Shown: positions 42,895-51,655, counted from the first letter of the stretch. The stretch is 55,215 bases of DNA from an uncultured Prevotella sp. (GCA_900543585.1 UQRP01000016.1:1-55215), one strand, 5' to 3'. The notes: generated by a model from the sequence alone, not told the origin. Numbers and translations: made by a program.

Positions 42895-43272
42895 TCAAAG
42901 TCTGAGCACCCTAATCTGATGCAGATACGCCCTCGGCGGGCTATACCAAAGTGCCACGCGCCCTGTCGGCGCATGGACGGGAATAAAAGTGTGTGCAAGG
43001 GAGAGCAGACCCATGGACGGCGCCACGGCCACCCAGCTCTGCGTGAAGTCGAAGAGATGGCTCTGAGCCAGCGTGCTCGGGGCCAGCTTGATGGTCTTCA
43101 CCACCATGCAGCCCTTCATGCCGTGGCAGTCGTGGCTGCCCTGGCACTCGGCGACCTGGACGACCGCAGCACGGCCCGAGTGCAGACATACCTCCACACT
43201 CAGTCCTGCACTCATCGCCACAATCAGCAAGGAGAGCACCAATGCCGGAAATATGCCTAACAGTCTCTTCAT
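42895..43272 (-). CDS. Small exported Cys/His/Met-containing protein (HYC_CC_PP-like)
   Basis: This 125-residue protein has a signal peptide or single anchor (MKRLLGIFPALVLSLLIVAM, 1-20). A short segment follows with Cys29, Cys43, Cys49-His50, Met52, Cys55 and Met56 (VEVCLH, then SHDCHGMKGCMV). The pattern resembles the small Bacteroidota periplasmic HYC_CC_PP proteins that sit beside TonB receptors and HMA proteins. The C-terminal half (HAPTGRVALWYSPPRAYLHQIRVLRL) is hydrophobic and basic. The start is set by the signal peptide; longer readings lack support. It is probably first in the metal operon. The family call is tentative. Confidence 0.65.
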   Translation of the reverse strand: MKRLLGIFPALVLSLLIVAMSAGLSVEVCLHSGRAAVVQVAECQGSHDCHGMKGCMVVKTIKLAPSTLAQSHLFDFTQSWVAVAPSMGLLSLAHTFIPVHAPTGRVALWYSPPRAYLHQIRVLRL

Positions 43273-43276
43273 GACC

Positions 43277-43285
43277 GCAAAGGTA
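43277..43285 (-). promoter_or_regulatory. Promoter -7 element abutting the start of the small Cys-rich gene
   Basis: On the minus strand this reads TACCTTTGC and ends only 4 bases before the ATG at 43272. If used, the mRNA would be nearly leaderless. Confidence 0.4.
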
Positions 43286-43628
43286 ATAAGAACTACGCTA
43301 ACAACTTTCAATGAACCACTTAATAAATGCAAAATGCCATAAAATCGTAAAACACAACCGGAATATCGTAAAAAGCTGGCTCGGCACTGCCCCATCTCAG
43401 AGTCATGAAAGGATAGACTTCGGAATGGGCGGAGTAATAAAAACAATCTACAAAGATGAAGGCTTCTCGCAAAGACGCAAAGGACGCAAAAGACGCATTG
43501 GCAAAGGCAGGCCTCACATGTGTATCCTTATGCAAAATTAGACTTTTTCCACGACATAAGCAAACAAAGCCCCTGCCTTTATAGCTGAGAAATCGGATAA
43601 AAGGCTTGGCGGTTAGGGTAAAGTTGCG
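43286..43628. other. Gene-free stretch with short 9-base repeats
   Basis: No gene is seen between the metal operon and the membrane glycosyltransferase. At about 43471-43500 the motif GACGCAAAR recurs three times in tandem (cgcaaagacgcaaaggacgc region), a simple repeat. The small frames that cross it are low in complexity and lack start signals, so I do not call them genes. Confidence 0.5.
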
Positions 43629-43637
43629 TATTTTTGC
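43629..43637 (+). promoter_or_regulatory. Promoter -7 element for the membrane glycosyltransferase
   Basis: It reads TATTTTTGC. CTTG at 43605-43608, 20 bases upstream, is a partial -33 box. Its position shows that a start codon before about 43645 is not possible. Confidence 0.55.
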
Positions 43638-43687
43638 AAATGGTAATGGTCATTACCGTAATGGCGGTTACCATAATACACTTGAAC

Positions 43688-45157
43688 ATGAGGATTACCT
43701 GCCACACAGACCCCAAGACGCTTCACAGCACTGCCGTGCTCGCCGGAGGATACTTGATCGTCTCACTGCTCTTCAACCTGCTCTTCTGCCCCTGCACCTC
43801 CCCGTTATGGAACAGGCTTATAGGCGACCAGGCCATGTTCAGCATCATCGGTGAGAACTGGGCCAACGGCCTGCTGCCCTATGTCAGCACATGGGACAGC
43901 AAGGGGCCGCTCATCTTCTTCTTTAATATGGTGGGCCACAAGATAGCCTCCGGCGAGACAGGTATCTTCATCCTGCAAGTGCTCAACATGGCGGGTGTAT
44001 TGCTCATCAGTCATCTATACATGCGCCGGTGGTGTCGTCTGGGCCATGAGCTGCTGTTCCAACTGCTGTTCATGATGAACTATGTCATCATCTGCTCCTA
44101 TGGTGGCAACCAGGTGGGTGACAGCACACAGCTGTTGGGCACCTGGGCTGTGATGTGCGCCTATGACTGGTCGAGGGGCTTAGAGCAGCGGCGCTACGCC
44201 CATCCGTGGCAAAACGCGGTGGTCTATGGCATGTTCACGGCCGGTTGTCTGTTGTCACGGCTCACCAACAGCCTGGTCATACTCACGATAGCGGGTATCG
44301 CGGCCGTCATCTTGATTTGGCATAGACTGTGGCGCAACCTGTTGGCCAACATCCTCGGGTTTGTCTTGGGCTTTGCCATCGTGTTCCTGCCCTTTGCTGC
44401 CTATTTTGTATGGCATGGCGCCTTCGGGGAGATGTGGTATGCCACGTTCACTTACAACCTCGACTATGCCGCAAAATCTACGACCGAGCAATGGCCGGGG
44501 ATAAGCTTGGCCATTCACCGCGTCGCCTTTGCCATGTGCCTGCTCCTGCCGCTTGCCGTAGGAGTCATTTCTTTGATTGACCGACAGAGAAGAGCGGTAG
44601 CCCTTGTCTGGTCATTGGCAGTATTAACTGCCTTAGCTTGGATTGTCAACAGCTATTGCTTCTCACATTATTTCCTCAGCTACATGCCCGTATTACTGGT
44701 CGCTTTCATGGAATTGGCAGCGCATGCACACGCTGGCAGAACTGCACAGTGGATTCTTGGATTGTCGGCGGCATTCATCACGAGCTGGGCACTTTATGAG
44801 GCCTGCATCCTTCCTAAGTTGTTCGGTAGAGACGATTTGGCAAAAAGGGGTGTGGCGCTCACCCATGACATTCCCCTAACTGATTCTATGGTAGCCTACA
44901 ATGTTAAGGCAACTTATTACCGCTATTCTCACCACCTGCCCTGCTATCGCTTCTTCTGCATTCAAGACTGGGCTATCCAAAACAGCCCCTCGCTGAGACC
45001 GAAGGTGAGGGAATGTTTCAAGTCGGGGAAAGCCAAATGGGTGCTCGTGGCGCAATATAACACGAGCGAAATTAAAGGACTTCTTGACAAAGACTACACC
45101 GTCTGTCGCCGTGACGTGGCTTCCGACCTGCTACTCTTCAAGCGAAAGGCAAAATAG
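43688..45157 (+). CDS. Integral membrane glycosyltransferase (GT39/GT83-like, ArnT/PMT fold)
   Basis: This protein has 489 residues from the ATG at 43688 (MRITCHTDPKTLHSTAVLAGG), with about ten predicted membrane helices. The first luminal loop has the acidic motif GDQAMFSIIGENWANGLLPYVSTWDSKGP, with the Asp/Glu positions expected of polyprenyl-phosphate-sugar transferases of the PMT/ArnT type. The C-terminal 110 residues are a soluble periplasmic domain. It probably adds a sugar to a lipid or glycan outside the inner membrane; acceptor unknown. Starts upstream (43661 or earlier) are open but overlap the promoter region. Confidence 0.82.
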   Translation: MRITCHTDPKTLHSTAVLAGGYLIVSLLFNLLFCPCTSPLWNRLIGDQAMFSIIGENWANGLLPYVSTWDSKGPLIFFFNMVGHKIASGETGIFILQVLNMAGVLLISHLYMRRWCRLGHELLFQLLFMMNYVIICSYGGNQVGDSTQLLGTWAVMCAYDWSRGLEQRRYAHPWQNAVVYGMFTAGCLLSRLTNSLVILTIAGIAAVILIWHRLWRNLLANILGFVLGFAIVFLPFAAYFVWHGAFGEMWYATFTYNLDYAAKSTTEQWPGISLAIHRVAFAMCLLLPLAVGVISLIDRQRRAVALVWSLAVLTALAWIVNSYCFSHYFLSYMPVLLVAFMELAAHAHAGRTAQWILGLSAAFITSWALYEACILPKLFGRDDLAKRGVALTHDIPLTDSMVAYNVKATYYRYSHHLPCYRFFCIQDWAIQNSPSLRPKVRECFKSGKAKWVLVAQYNTSEIKGLLDKDYTVCRRDVASDLLLFKRKAK

Positions 45158-45210
45158 AATTTTATCCACGAAAAAAGCCTGAAATCGTTGCACGGCTCCG
45201 CAAGATAACC

Positions 45211-45219
45211 TAACTTTGC
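45211..45219 (+). promoter_or_regulatory. Promoter -7 element for the DUF4476 gene
   Basis: It reads TAACTTTGC, 17 bases before the ATG at 45237, giving a short leader. Confidence 0.6.
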
Positions 45220-45236
45220 AGAAAACTATAAGATAT

Positions 45237-45893
45237 ATGAGAAAAGACTTTTATAACATTTACAACGTTCGAATGACAGTCCTCGCCATCCTGTTGGCAA
45301 TCTTTAGTCTGGGCGCCGCTGCAAAAGACAGCGCTGTGGAGCGCGGCATGGACAAGAAGGAGGTCAAGGCCATCCTCGGCAAACCCAAGGCCACGAGCTT
45401 CGACCAGTATGGAGAGACATGGACCTACTATAAGGAGCCAATCTTAGACGATTGCAACAAGTTGATAACAGTCCACTTCGACCAGAATGGCAAGGTAGTG
45501 ACCTACCACGAGCAACTGTTCGATGCTACACCCAGCAGCACGCCGCCCACCGGCACGATGCAGCCGATTGTAGATCCGGGCTATTCCTTACCACTTCTCC
45601 CTTCCTACAGCCTGAACGAGCAAGCTTTCTCCTTCCTCTTAGGCAAGGTGCGGTCGGCAAGCTTCGACGATGACAAATACACACTGTTGGAGGTGGCAAG
45701 CTTAGGATGCTTCTACACCTGCGACCAGTGCGCCCGCATGATGGAGCTGTTCAGTTTCAGCGACGACAAGCTCCACGTCCTGAAAATCATGGCTCCGCGC
45801 ATCGTCGACGCACAAAACGCCTACGTCATCTACAAAACCTTCACCTTCGACTCCGACAAGGAGAAGGCCGCAGAAATCATGGCGGGGAAATAA
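45237..45893 (+). CDS. Exported protein with BamE/SmpA-like and DUF4476 domains
   Basis: This 218-residue protein has a signal peptide (cleavage after GAAA near residue 29). A short SmpA/OmlA (BamE)-like segment follows (about 33-85, ERGMDKKEVKAILGKPKATSFDQYGETWTYY). After a Pro/Thr/Ser-rich linker (about 95-125) comes a C-terminal DUF4476 domain (about 128-215, with FSFLLGKVRSASFDDDKYTLLE and ELFSFSDDKLHVLKIM). Two cysteines, CFYTCDQC region, lie inside the DUF4476 part. The combination is unusual. The start at 45237 follows the promoter box; the frame is open from 45216 but that would start inside the box. Function unknown. Confidence 0.75.
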   Translation: MRKDFYNIYNVRMTVLAILLAIFSLGAAAKDSAVERGMDKKEVKAILGKPKATSFDQYGETWTYYKEPILDDCNKLITVHFDQNGKVVTYHEQLFDATPSSTPPTGTMQPIVDPGYSLPLLPSYSLNEQAFSFLLGKVRSASFDDDKYTLLEVASLGCFYTCDQCARMMELFSFSDDKLHVLKIMAPRIVDAQNAYVIYKTFTFDSDKEKAAEIMAGK

Positions 45894-45990
45894 TTTGAAA
45901 GACACCTTCCCTGGAGTCAGAGGCTTCTCCTCTCGCAATCTCAGATCCATTAGGCAATGGTATACATTCTATTCCCCAGTAATAACAAAA

Positions 45991-46009
45991 TGGCCACAGC
46001 TTGTGGCCA
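45991..46009. repeat. Short perfect hairpin after the DUF4476 gene
   Basis: TGGCCACA and TGTGGCCA pair over 8 bp around GCT. A related motif AAAATGGTCACA follows at about 46026-46037. There is no T run on the plus strand, so it is at best a weak terminator. Otherwise 45894-46094 shows no gene. Confidence 0.5.
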
Positions 46010-46094
46010 AAATTCAGCCATCTGCAAAATGGTCACAACCACCATGCCCGATATCAACAAGCCCTTTTATGCCCTTGCATATTTTCCCCAAACG

Positions 46095-46134
46095 AAAATC
46101 AGCGGCTCAGAGAAACCTCTAAGTCGCTGATTTT
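46095..46134 (-). terminator. Terminator after tRNA-Met
   Basis: AAAATCAGCG pairs with CGCTGATTTT over 10 bp, with a 20-base loop that can itself pair weakly. It begins 6 bases past the 3-prime end of the tRNA on the minus strand. Confidence 0.75.
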
Positions 46135-46139
46135 GAAAG

Positions 46140-46213
46140 TGGACCAGCTAGGGCTTGAACCTAGGACCTCCAGATTATGAGTCTGTTGCTCTAACCAACT
46201 GAGCTACAAGTCC
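46140..46213 (-). tRNA. tRNA with CAT anticodon, probably elongator tRNA-Met
   Basis: The minus strand folds as a cloverleaf: D arm GCTC/GAGC with AGTTGGTTA, anticodon loop CTCATAA, T arm CTAGG TTCAAGC CCTAG, discriminator A. The acceptor GGACTTG/CTGGTCC has one T-T mismatch and one G-T pair, and the first anticodon-stem pair is A-G. The GTAGCTCAGTTGGTTAGAGC D region resembles elongator Met. An Ile2 (lysidine-modified CAT) identity cannot be excluded without comparison. Confidence 0.88.
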
Positions 46214-46260
46214 GAGACATGAAGTGCGGTAAAAAGATGCAGCACACCATGAATTTGACT

Positions 46261-46269
46261 GCAAAGGTA
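46261..46269 (-). promoter_or_regulatory. Promoter -7 element for tRNA-Met
   Basis: On the minus strand this reads TACCTTTGC, 47 bases upstream of the mature tRNA 5-prime end. Confidence 0.6.
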
Positions 46270-46417
46270 GCGGTTTTAGGCGACACCGCCAAATTTTTAA
46301 GTATGAAAATACTATAAAACTTTCAGATTCCTGCTACCGTGCGTTTTGCACACTTATGCGTAACCTGCTATCATGCTTACCTTCCGGCGTGGAAGCTCTG
46401 CCGCTCTGTCTTATACA

Positions 46418-47047
46418 TCACTGCATCGGCTCCAGGGTGACAATCTCATCGGGGACGCTGCCTGCCTCAACCTCCAACACAGATTTATCGAGGTGCCGAA
46501 TACCGTCTATGTCTTTTGCTACCTGGGCAATTGTTTCCTGCACCTCATACCCCCTGTCACCCTTGCGGAAATGCATCAGAATCTTCAGACACGGATGCTT
46601 GAGATGGCTGATTACGTCAGCCGCTTCCTTGGAGTCGATGGTGAAATATCCAGCACAAGGCAGCAGCACGATGTCGGCCTTCTTCAACTCGGCATACTCG
46701 GCTTCCGTCGGCAGACGGCCCAAGTCACCGAGATGGGCGATCACCATATCGGGGAAATGGAGGAATGTGATGTCGGAGAGTCCGCGGTGCGCACCATTGT
46801 GGTGGTCGTGCGGCACCGTCAGTTTGGTGACGCTGAACGACGGCTTCTTACCTGTCTCAGACACGAGATGGGCAGCATGATGGTCAGCGTGGTCGTGAGA
46901 ACAACTGACGATATCCGCTTTCAAGCCGCGGGGCAGGCGCAGGCCCGGGACGCTGCCGTCTTCATAAGGATCAAAAACAATAGAAGAACCCGAAGCCTCA
47001 ACTTTGAAGCAACTGTGGCCATAGTAAGTGATTGTAACCTTTGTCAT
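46418..47047 (-). CDS. Metallo-beta-lactamase-fold hydrolase (UlaG-like)
   Basis: This 209-residue protein has the metal-binding motif SHDHADHH (about 50-57) and further metal ligands AHLGDLG near 105-111. The opening TITYYGHSCFKVE is typical of the UlaG/YcbL-like branch that includes lactonases and phosphodiesterases. Substrate unknown. It is a single gene with its own promoter at 47075-47083, between tRNA-Met and the P-type ATPase. Confidence 0.9.
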   Translation of the reverse strand: MTKVTITYYGHSCFKVEASGSSIVFDPYEDGSVPGLRLPRGLKADIVSCSHDHADHHAAHLVSETGKKPSFSVTKLTVPHDHHNGAHRGLSDITFLHFPDMVIAHLGDLGRLPTEAEYAELKKADIVLLPCAGYFTIDSKEAADVISHLKHPCLKILMHFRKGDRGYEVQETIAQVAKDIDGIRHLDKSVLEVEAGSVPDEIVTLEPMQ

Positions 47048-47074
47048 AGTCTTTGGTTTTATGTCATTACTCTT

Positions 47075-47083
47075 GCAAAAATA
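47075..47083 (-). promoter_or_regulatory. Promoter -7 element for the MBL-fold hydrolase
   Basis: On the minus strand this reads TATTTTTGC, 28 bases upstream of the start codon. Confidence 0.55.
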
Positions 47084-47195
47084 GTGTTTTCTAATGAAAC
47101 AGACACCACGCCGGCAAGATTTTTATAAAACAAACAGAAAATTCTATATAAAGTTAAATAATATTTGATTCAAACACAATTGCTCTTATTTTAGG

Positions 47196-47204
47196 TAACT
47201 TTGC
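47196..47204 (+). promoter_or_regulatory. Promoter -7 element for the P-type ATPase operon
   Basis: It reads TAACTTTGC, 51 bases upstream of the ATPase start. Confidence 0.6.
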
Positions 47205-47254
47205 ATACATATTATTTATAATGCGCAGAATGCGCTTTTCTATACAAAGACATA

Positions 47255-49876
47255 ATGACAACAGAAGTAAAAGGCCTCAGTGCAGCCGAAGTACTCGAAA
47301 GCCGTCAGCGGCATGGCGAGAACGTTCTCACCCCACCGAAGAAGACATCCGTATGGAAGCTTTACCTCGACAAATACCGTGATCCTATTATAGAGATACT
47401 GCTCGTTGCCGCAGTCATCTCCCTGGTCCTGGCTTTCATCAACAATGATTTCATGGAGACCATCGGTATTTTCTTAGCTATCTTCTTAGCCACCACGGTA
47501 GGTTTCTATTTTGAGCGCGATGCCGCCAAGAAGTTTGACGTGCTCACAGCTATGAATGAAGACCAGCCCGTGAAGGTGCGCCGAGACGGGAAGGTAACGG
47601 AGGTGCCGCGCCGAGAAGTTGTCGTAGGAGACGTCATCATCGTCGAAGTCGGTGATGAGATACCAGCCGATGCCAAGCTCATCAAATCCGTCAACCTGCA
47701 GGTCGACGAGTCGGCACTGACAGGAGAGCCCCTTGCCACGAAGAGCCTCTCTCCGGCTCCCACCTCAGAGAAGACAAAGGATGGCGCCGCCTACCCCGAG
47801 AACATCATTCTCCGCTCCACCATGGTGATGAACGGCCACGGCGAGGCTGTGGTGACCGCCATCGGTGACGAGACCGAGATAGGTAAGGTGGCCAGGAAGT
47901 CGACAGAGGTCACCCACACCAAGACACCACTTAACATACAGTTGGGCAAGTTGGCCAGCCTCATCTCCAAAGTCGGCTCCGTCGTTGCCGTTGCCGCCTT
48001 CGTCATATTCCTTGTCCACGACATTCTGACCAACGACATCTGGCATACCAACAACTACTTTGGCATGGCTCAGATCATACTGAACTACTTCATGATGGCC
48101 GTGACGCTCATTGTGATGGCCGTTCCGGAGGGTCTGCCGATGGCTGTCAACCTGGCCCTGGCACTGAACATGCGCAGGATGCTGAAGAGCAACAACCTCG
48201 TGCGTAAGCTGCAAGCCTCGGAGACCATGGGCGCCGTGACCGTCATCTGCACCGATAAGACCGGTACGCTGACACAAAACAAGATGAAGGTCAACGACAT
48301 CAAGATGGCGGAAAATGTTGACGTCAGCGCACAAAATATGCTCCATATCGCCATGGCCGTGAACTCCACAGCAGAACTGGACGGTGACAAGGTGGTAGGC
48401 AACCCTACGGAGGGCGCTCTGCTACTTTGGCTCAGAGACCATGACACCGACTATAATACATTAAGAGAATCCTATCATATTGTCAGCCAGGAGCCTTTCT
48501 CCACAGAGAAGAAATATATGGCCACGACCATCAGCCAGGATGGTAAGGCCGTGACCTTCGTCAAGGGAGCTCCGGAGATTGTGATGGCCATGTGCAACAT
48601 CAGCGATGCAGAGCGGCAGGAGATGGAGGCTACCCTCTTGGCCTACCAGCAGAAGGCCATGCGCACGCTGGCCTTCGCTTATGTCGAGGGCAGCCGACTC
48701 CCCAAGGACGCCGGTGAGGGCAGCGCCATGCACCTGCAAGCGGTCTGCGCCATCAGCGACCCTGTGCGCGACGATGTCCCTAAAGCCGTCAGTGAATGCC
48801 GTAGCGCTGGCATCAAAGTGAAGATCGTCACCGGCGACACCTCCGCCACAGCCATGGAGATAGCCCGCCAGATAGGCTGTCTGCCTGAAGGCGTGGCTCA
48901 GGAAGAGTGGTGCATCACGGGTCCGGAATGGGCTGCACTCTCTGACGACGAGGCTTACAAGAGATGCGAGGAGATAAGGGTGATGTCAAGAGCCCGGCCG
49001 ACCGACAAGCAGCGACTCGTCAACATGCTGCAGAAGCATGGTGAGGTCGTGGCTGTCACCGGCGACGGCACCAATGACGCCCCGGCCCTCAACTACGCCC
49101 ACGTAGGACTCTCACTCGGTTCCGGTACGTCGGTAGCCAAACAGGCTTCCGACATCACACTCCTCGACGACTCCTTCCACTCCATCGTCTCGGCCGTGAT
49201 GTGGGGCCGCTCACTCTACAAGAACATCCAGCGATTCCTCTTCTTCCAGCTCGTCGTCAACCTCACGGCCCTGCTGCTCGTCTTAGGAGGTTCGGTGATA
49301 GGCACCGAGATGCCACTGACGGTGACTCAGATACTGTGGGTGAACCTCATCATGGACACCTTTGCCGCACTGGCCTTGGCCTCTCTCCCACCCTCTCGCG
49401 AGGTGATGAAAGACAAACCGAGAAAGCAGACTGACTTTATCATCAGCAAGCCCATGGCACGCGGCATCATCTTCTGTGGGTTGGTGTTCTTCGCCATCAT
49501 GTTTGTCTTCCTGCTCTGGTGCGAGAGGTATGGCGCCGGCAGCGTGATAGACGTGCACGAGTTGACCATCTTCTTCACCACTTTTGTGATGTTGCAGTTC
49601 TGGAACCTCTTCAATGCCAAGTGCCTGAGCAGCGACCACAGCTCCTTCCGCCACTTCTGGAGAGACAAGGGACTGGTCCTCGTCCTGGCCTTCATCCTCT
49701 TCGGGCAATGGCTGATAGTGACCTTCGGTGGCAGAATGTTCCGCACCGTACCCATGAGCCTCAAGGAGTGGGGCATCATCATTGCCGGAACCGGCGTGCT
49801 CGTGCTCGGCAGTGGTGAACTCTACAGAGTGGCCAAGAGAGTCATCAAAGGCCACCGCGTGAAAGAACAGATATAA
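47255..49876 (+). CDS. P-type calcium-transporting ATPase (PMCA/SERCA type, P2)
   Basis: This inner-membrane pump couples ATP hydrolysis to cation export. The 873 residues follow the P2 layout: actuator domain with the TGE motif (SALTGEPLA, about 152-160), and helix M4 with the ion-site PEGLP at 291-295. The phosphorylation site is DKTGTLT with Asp334. Hinge TGDGTNDAP is at 602-610, and six C-terminal helices follow. The N-terminus has the cation-ATPase motif GLSAAEVLESRQRHGENVLTPPKK. Ca2+ is the likely substrate from the PEGLP and M6 NLIMDTFAALALAS region. It lies 9 bases ahead of ribF. Confidence 0.93.
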   Translation: MTTEVKGLSAAEVLESRQRHGENVLTPPKKTSVWKLYLDKYRDPIIEILLVAAVISLVLAFINNDFMETIGIFLAIFLATTVGFYFERDAAKKFDVLTAMNEDQPVKVRRDGKVTEVPRREVVVGDVIIVEVGDEIPADAKLIKSVNLQVDESALTGEPLATKSLSPAPTSEKTKDGAAYPENIILRSTMVMNGHGEAVVTAIGDETEIGKVARKSTEVTHTKTPLNIQLGKLASLISKVGSVVAVAAFVIFLVHDILTNDIWHTNNYFGMAQIILNYFMMAVTLIVMAVPEGLPMAVNLALALNMRRMLKSNNLVRKLQASETMGAVTVICTDKTGTLTQNKMKVNDIKMAENVDVSAQNMLHIAMAVNSTAELDGDKVVGNPTEGALLLWLRDHDTDYNTLRESYHIVSQEPFSTEKKYMATTISQDGKAVTFVKGAPEIVMAMCNISDAERQEMEATLLAYQQKAMRTLAFAYVEGSRLPKDAGEGSAMHLQAVCAISDPVRDDVPKAVSECRSAGIKVKIVTGDTSATAMEIARQIGCLPEGVAQEEWCITGPEWAALSDDEAYKRCEEIRVMSRARPTDKQRLVNMLQKHGEVVAVTGDGTNDAPALNYAHVGLSLGSGTSVAKQASDITLLDDSFHSIVSAVMWGRSLYKNIQRFLFFQLVVNLTALLLVLGGSVIGTEMPLTVTQILWVNLIMDTFAALALASLPPSREVMKDKPRKQTDFIISKPMARGIIFCGLVFFAIMFVFLLWCERYGAGSVIDVHELTIFFTTFVMLQFWNLFNAKCLSSDHSSFRHFWRDKGLVLVLAFILFGQWLIVTFGGRMFRTVPMSLKEWGIIIAGTGVLVLGSGELYRVAKRVIKGHRVKEQI

Positions 49877-49885
49877 TAATAAGAC

Positions 49886-50797
49886 GTGATAGAAGATAAA
49901 GACAGGCAACCGTGTGTTGCCACCATAGGCTTCTTCGACGGTGTCCACCGCGGACATCAGTTTCTCATTGACGAAGTCAAGACCGAGGCCGCCAAGGCCG
50001 GTCTACAGTCCCTCGTCATCACCTTTGACCGCCATCCCCGTCAGGTGTTGCAACAGAGCTACCAGCCGCAGCTGCTGACCACGCTCGACGAGAAGCTGCG
50101 CCTGCTGTCGCTGACCGGCATCGACGATATCTATGTGCTGCATTTCACCCAAGACATGGCCGCTCTCACGGCAAAAGAGTTTATGTCGCAGATTCTCCAC
50201 GACAAGCTCCACGTCCGGAAGCTCGTCATCGGCTATGACAACCGATTTGGGCACAACCGCGCTGAAGGCTTCGACGACTACGTACAGTATGGGCGCGACC
50301 TCGGCATCGAAGTCATCCAGGCCCATCCCTTCGAAACCAGCGGTGTCAAGGTCAGCTCCTCCGTTGTCCGCGCTTTCCTCAACGGCGGTGAGGTGGAGAT
50401 GGCCAAACGATGCCTCGGGCGCCCTTTCATGCTCTCGGGCACTGTGGTGAGAGGCTTTCAGGAAGGTCGCAAGATGGGATTCCCTACGGCCAACCTCCAA
50501 ACTGCCGAAGGACTCCTCATCCCTGCCGACGGCGTCTATGCCGTGAAGGTGAAAGTCTGTGATACAGGCAAATGGCTGCCTGCCATGACCAATATCGGCA
50601 CCCGCCCCACCTTCCACGGCACGGCACGAACATTGGAGACCCATATCTTCGACTTCGACAGGGACATCTATGGCGCACCGATGACGGTGGGCTTCATCAG
50701 GCGCATCAGAGGCGAGCGGATGTTCGACGGTGAGCACGCCCTCGCCGAACAACTCAGGAAAGATGAACAAGAAATAAGAAAGATTCTCAAGCAATGA
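49886..50797 (+). CDS. ribF: Bifunctional riboflavin kinase/FAD synthetase
   Basis: RibF converts riboflavin to FMN and then FAD. The 303 residues have the adenylyltransferase domain (1-180) with the nucleotidyl motif GFFDGVHRGHQFLI (HxGH type) and VRAFLNGGEVEMAKRCLGRPF. The riboflavin kinase domain follows (about 180-300, GRKMGFPTANLQ). It starts with GTG at 49886; no better ATG is present before the conserved ATIGFFDG segment. It lies 9 bases after the Ca2+ ATPase gene and overlaps the next gene by four bases (ATGA). Confidence 0.95.
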   Translation: MIEDKDRQPCVATIGFFDGVHRGHQFLIDEVKTEAAKAGLQSLVITFDRHPRQVLQQSYQPQLLTTLDEKLRLLSLTGIDDIYVLHFTQDMAALTAKEFMSQILHDKLHVRKLVIGYDNRFGHNRAEGFDDYVQYGRDLGIEVIQAHPFETSGVKVSSSVVRAFLNGGEVEMAKRCLGRPFMLSGTVVRGFQEGRKMGFPTANLQTAEGLLIPADGVYAVKVKVCDTGKWLPAMTNIGTRPTFHGTARTLETHIFDFDRDIYGAPMTVGFIRRIRGERMFDGEHALAEQLRKDEQEIRKILKQ

Positions 50798-51624
50798 ACA
50801 AAAATCTCAAAGCGGCCCTGGACATTCTGCTGTTCGTCGTCGTATTCTTTTTGATACAATATGTTATCACCGTTCTGACCGGTATCATCGGCATGCTGGC
50901 TTCAGGAAGTTCCTGGAAGGCAGCCGGCGAAGCCTTCATCCATGGCAACTTCAATCTGACAAGCAACATGCTTGTCATCGCCACGGTGCTGTCAAGCGTC
51001 TTCACTGCCTGTCTGTTTGCCAAACTGAGATGGACGCCCGTATCGCGCCATTGGCTGAGGGAGAAGCCTGTGGGTGTCCTCTTCTGGGCCGCCTTAGCAG
51101 CCCTCGGCTCTATCCTTCCATCCGAATGGCTCGTGGAGCAGATGCAGCATACCATGCCCGAAGCACAGGAGAAACTCTTTGAGCAGATCATGGCTCAGCC
51201 AATAGGATATATCTCCATAGGCATCGTCGCACCGCTGGCTGAGGAGATGGTCTTCCGTGGCGCCATCCTCAGGAAGTTGCTCGGACGCTTCGGCGAGAAA
51301 TGGCATTGGGTGGCAATCCTTATCTCTGCCGTGATCTTCGGCGCTGTCCACGGCAATATTCCCCAGTTTGTGCATGCTGCCCTGATAGGTCTGCTCTTAG
51401 GATGGATGTACTACCGCACGGGCTCTATTCTCCCCGGCGTACTCCTGCACTGGGTCAACAACACCGTGGCCTACGTCATGTTCAACGCCATGCCACAGAT
51501 GGCTGACGGCAAACTCATCGATATCTTCCACGGCAGTACGAAGATGGTAGCGCTGAGTGTCATCTTCTCCCTCTTCATCCTCATACCGAGCATCCTACAA
51601 CTCAATGCACGGATGAAAAAGTAA
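50794..51624 (+). CDS. CPBP family intramembrane glutamic protease (Abi/Rce1-like)
   Basis: This 276-residue membrane protein has about seven or eight predicted helices. The CPBP motifs are present: EEMVFRGAILRKLL (EExxxR, about 149-162), then FGAVHGNIPQF (catalytic-type His) and LLHWVNNTVAY. Members of this family cleave prenylated proteins or bacteriocin-related peptides; the substrate here is unknown. It overlaps ribF by ATGA, which implies translational coupling, and is the last gene before a strong terminator. Confidence 0.9.
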   Translation: MNKNLKAALDILLFVVVFFLIQYVITVLTGIIGMLASGSSWKAAGEAFIHGNFNLTSNMLVIATVLSSVFTACLFAKLRWTPVSRHWLREKPVGVLFWAALAALGSILPSEWLVEQMQHTMPEAQEKLFEQIMAQPIGYISIGIVAPLAEEMVFRGAILRKLLGRFGEKWHWVAILISAVIFGAVHGNIPQFVHAALIGLLLGWMYYRTGSILPGVLLHWVNNTVAYVMFNAMPQMADGKLIDIFHGSTKMVALSVIFSLFILIPSILQLNARMKK

Positions 51625-51655
51625 GCAAATACAGAAAAACCACCAAAAAGATAAG

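Noticed and set aside
43311..43541. Small open frames in the gene-free stretch before the membrane glycosyltransferase
   Set aside because: They cross a simple GACGCAAAR repeat, lack start signals, and give low-complexity peptides on both strands.
43634..43687. Earlier TTG or ATG starts for the membrane glycosyltransferase
   Set aside because: The first ones lie within or just after the -7 promoter element. The start at 43688 gives a normal cytoplasmic N-terminus before the first membrane helix.
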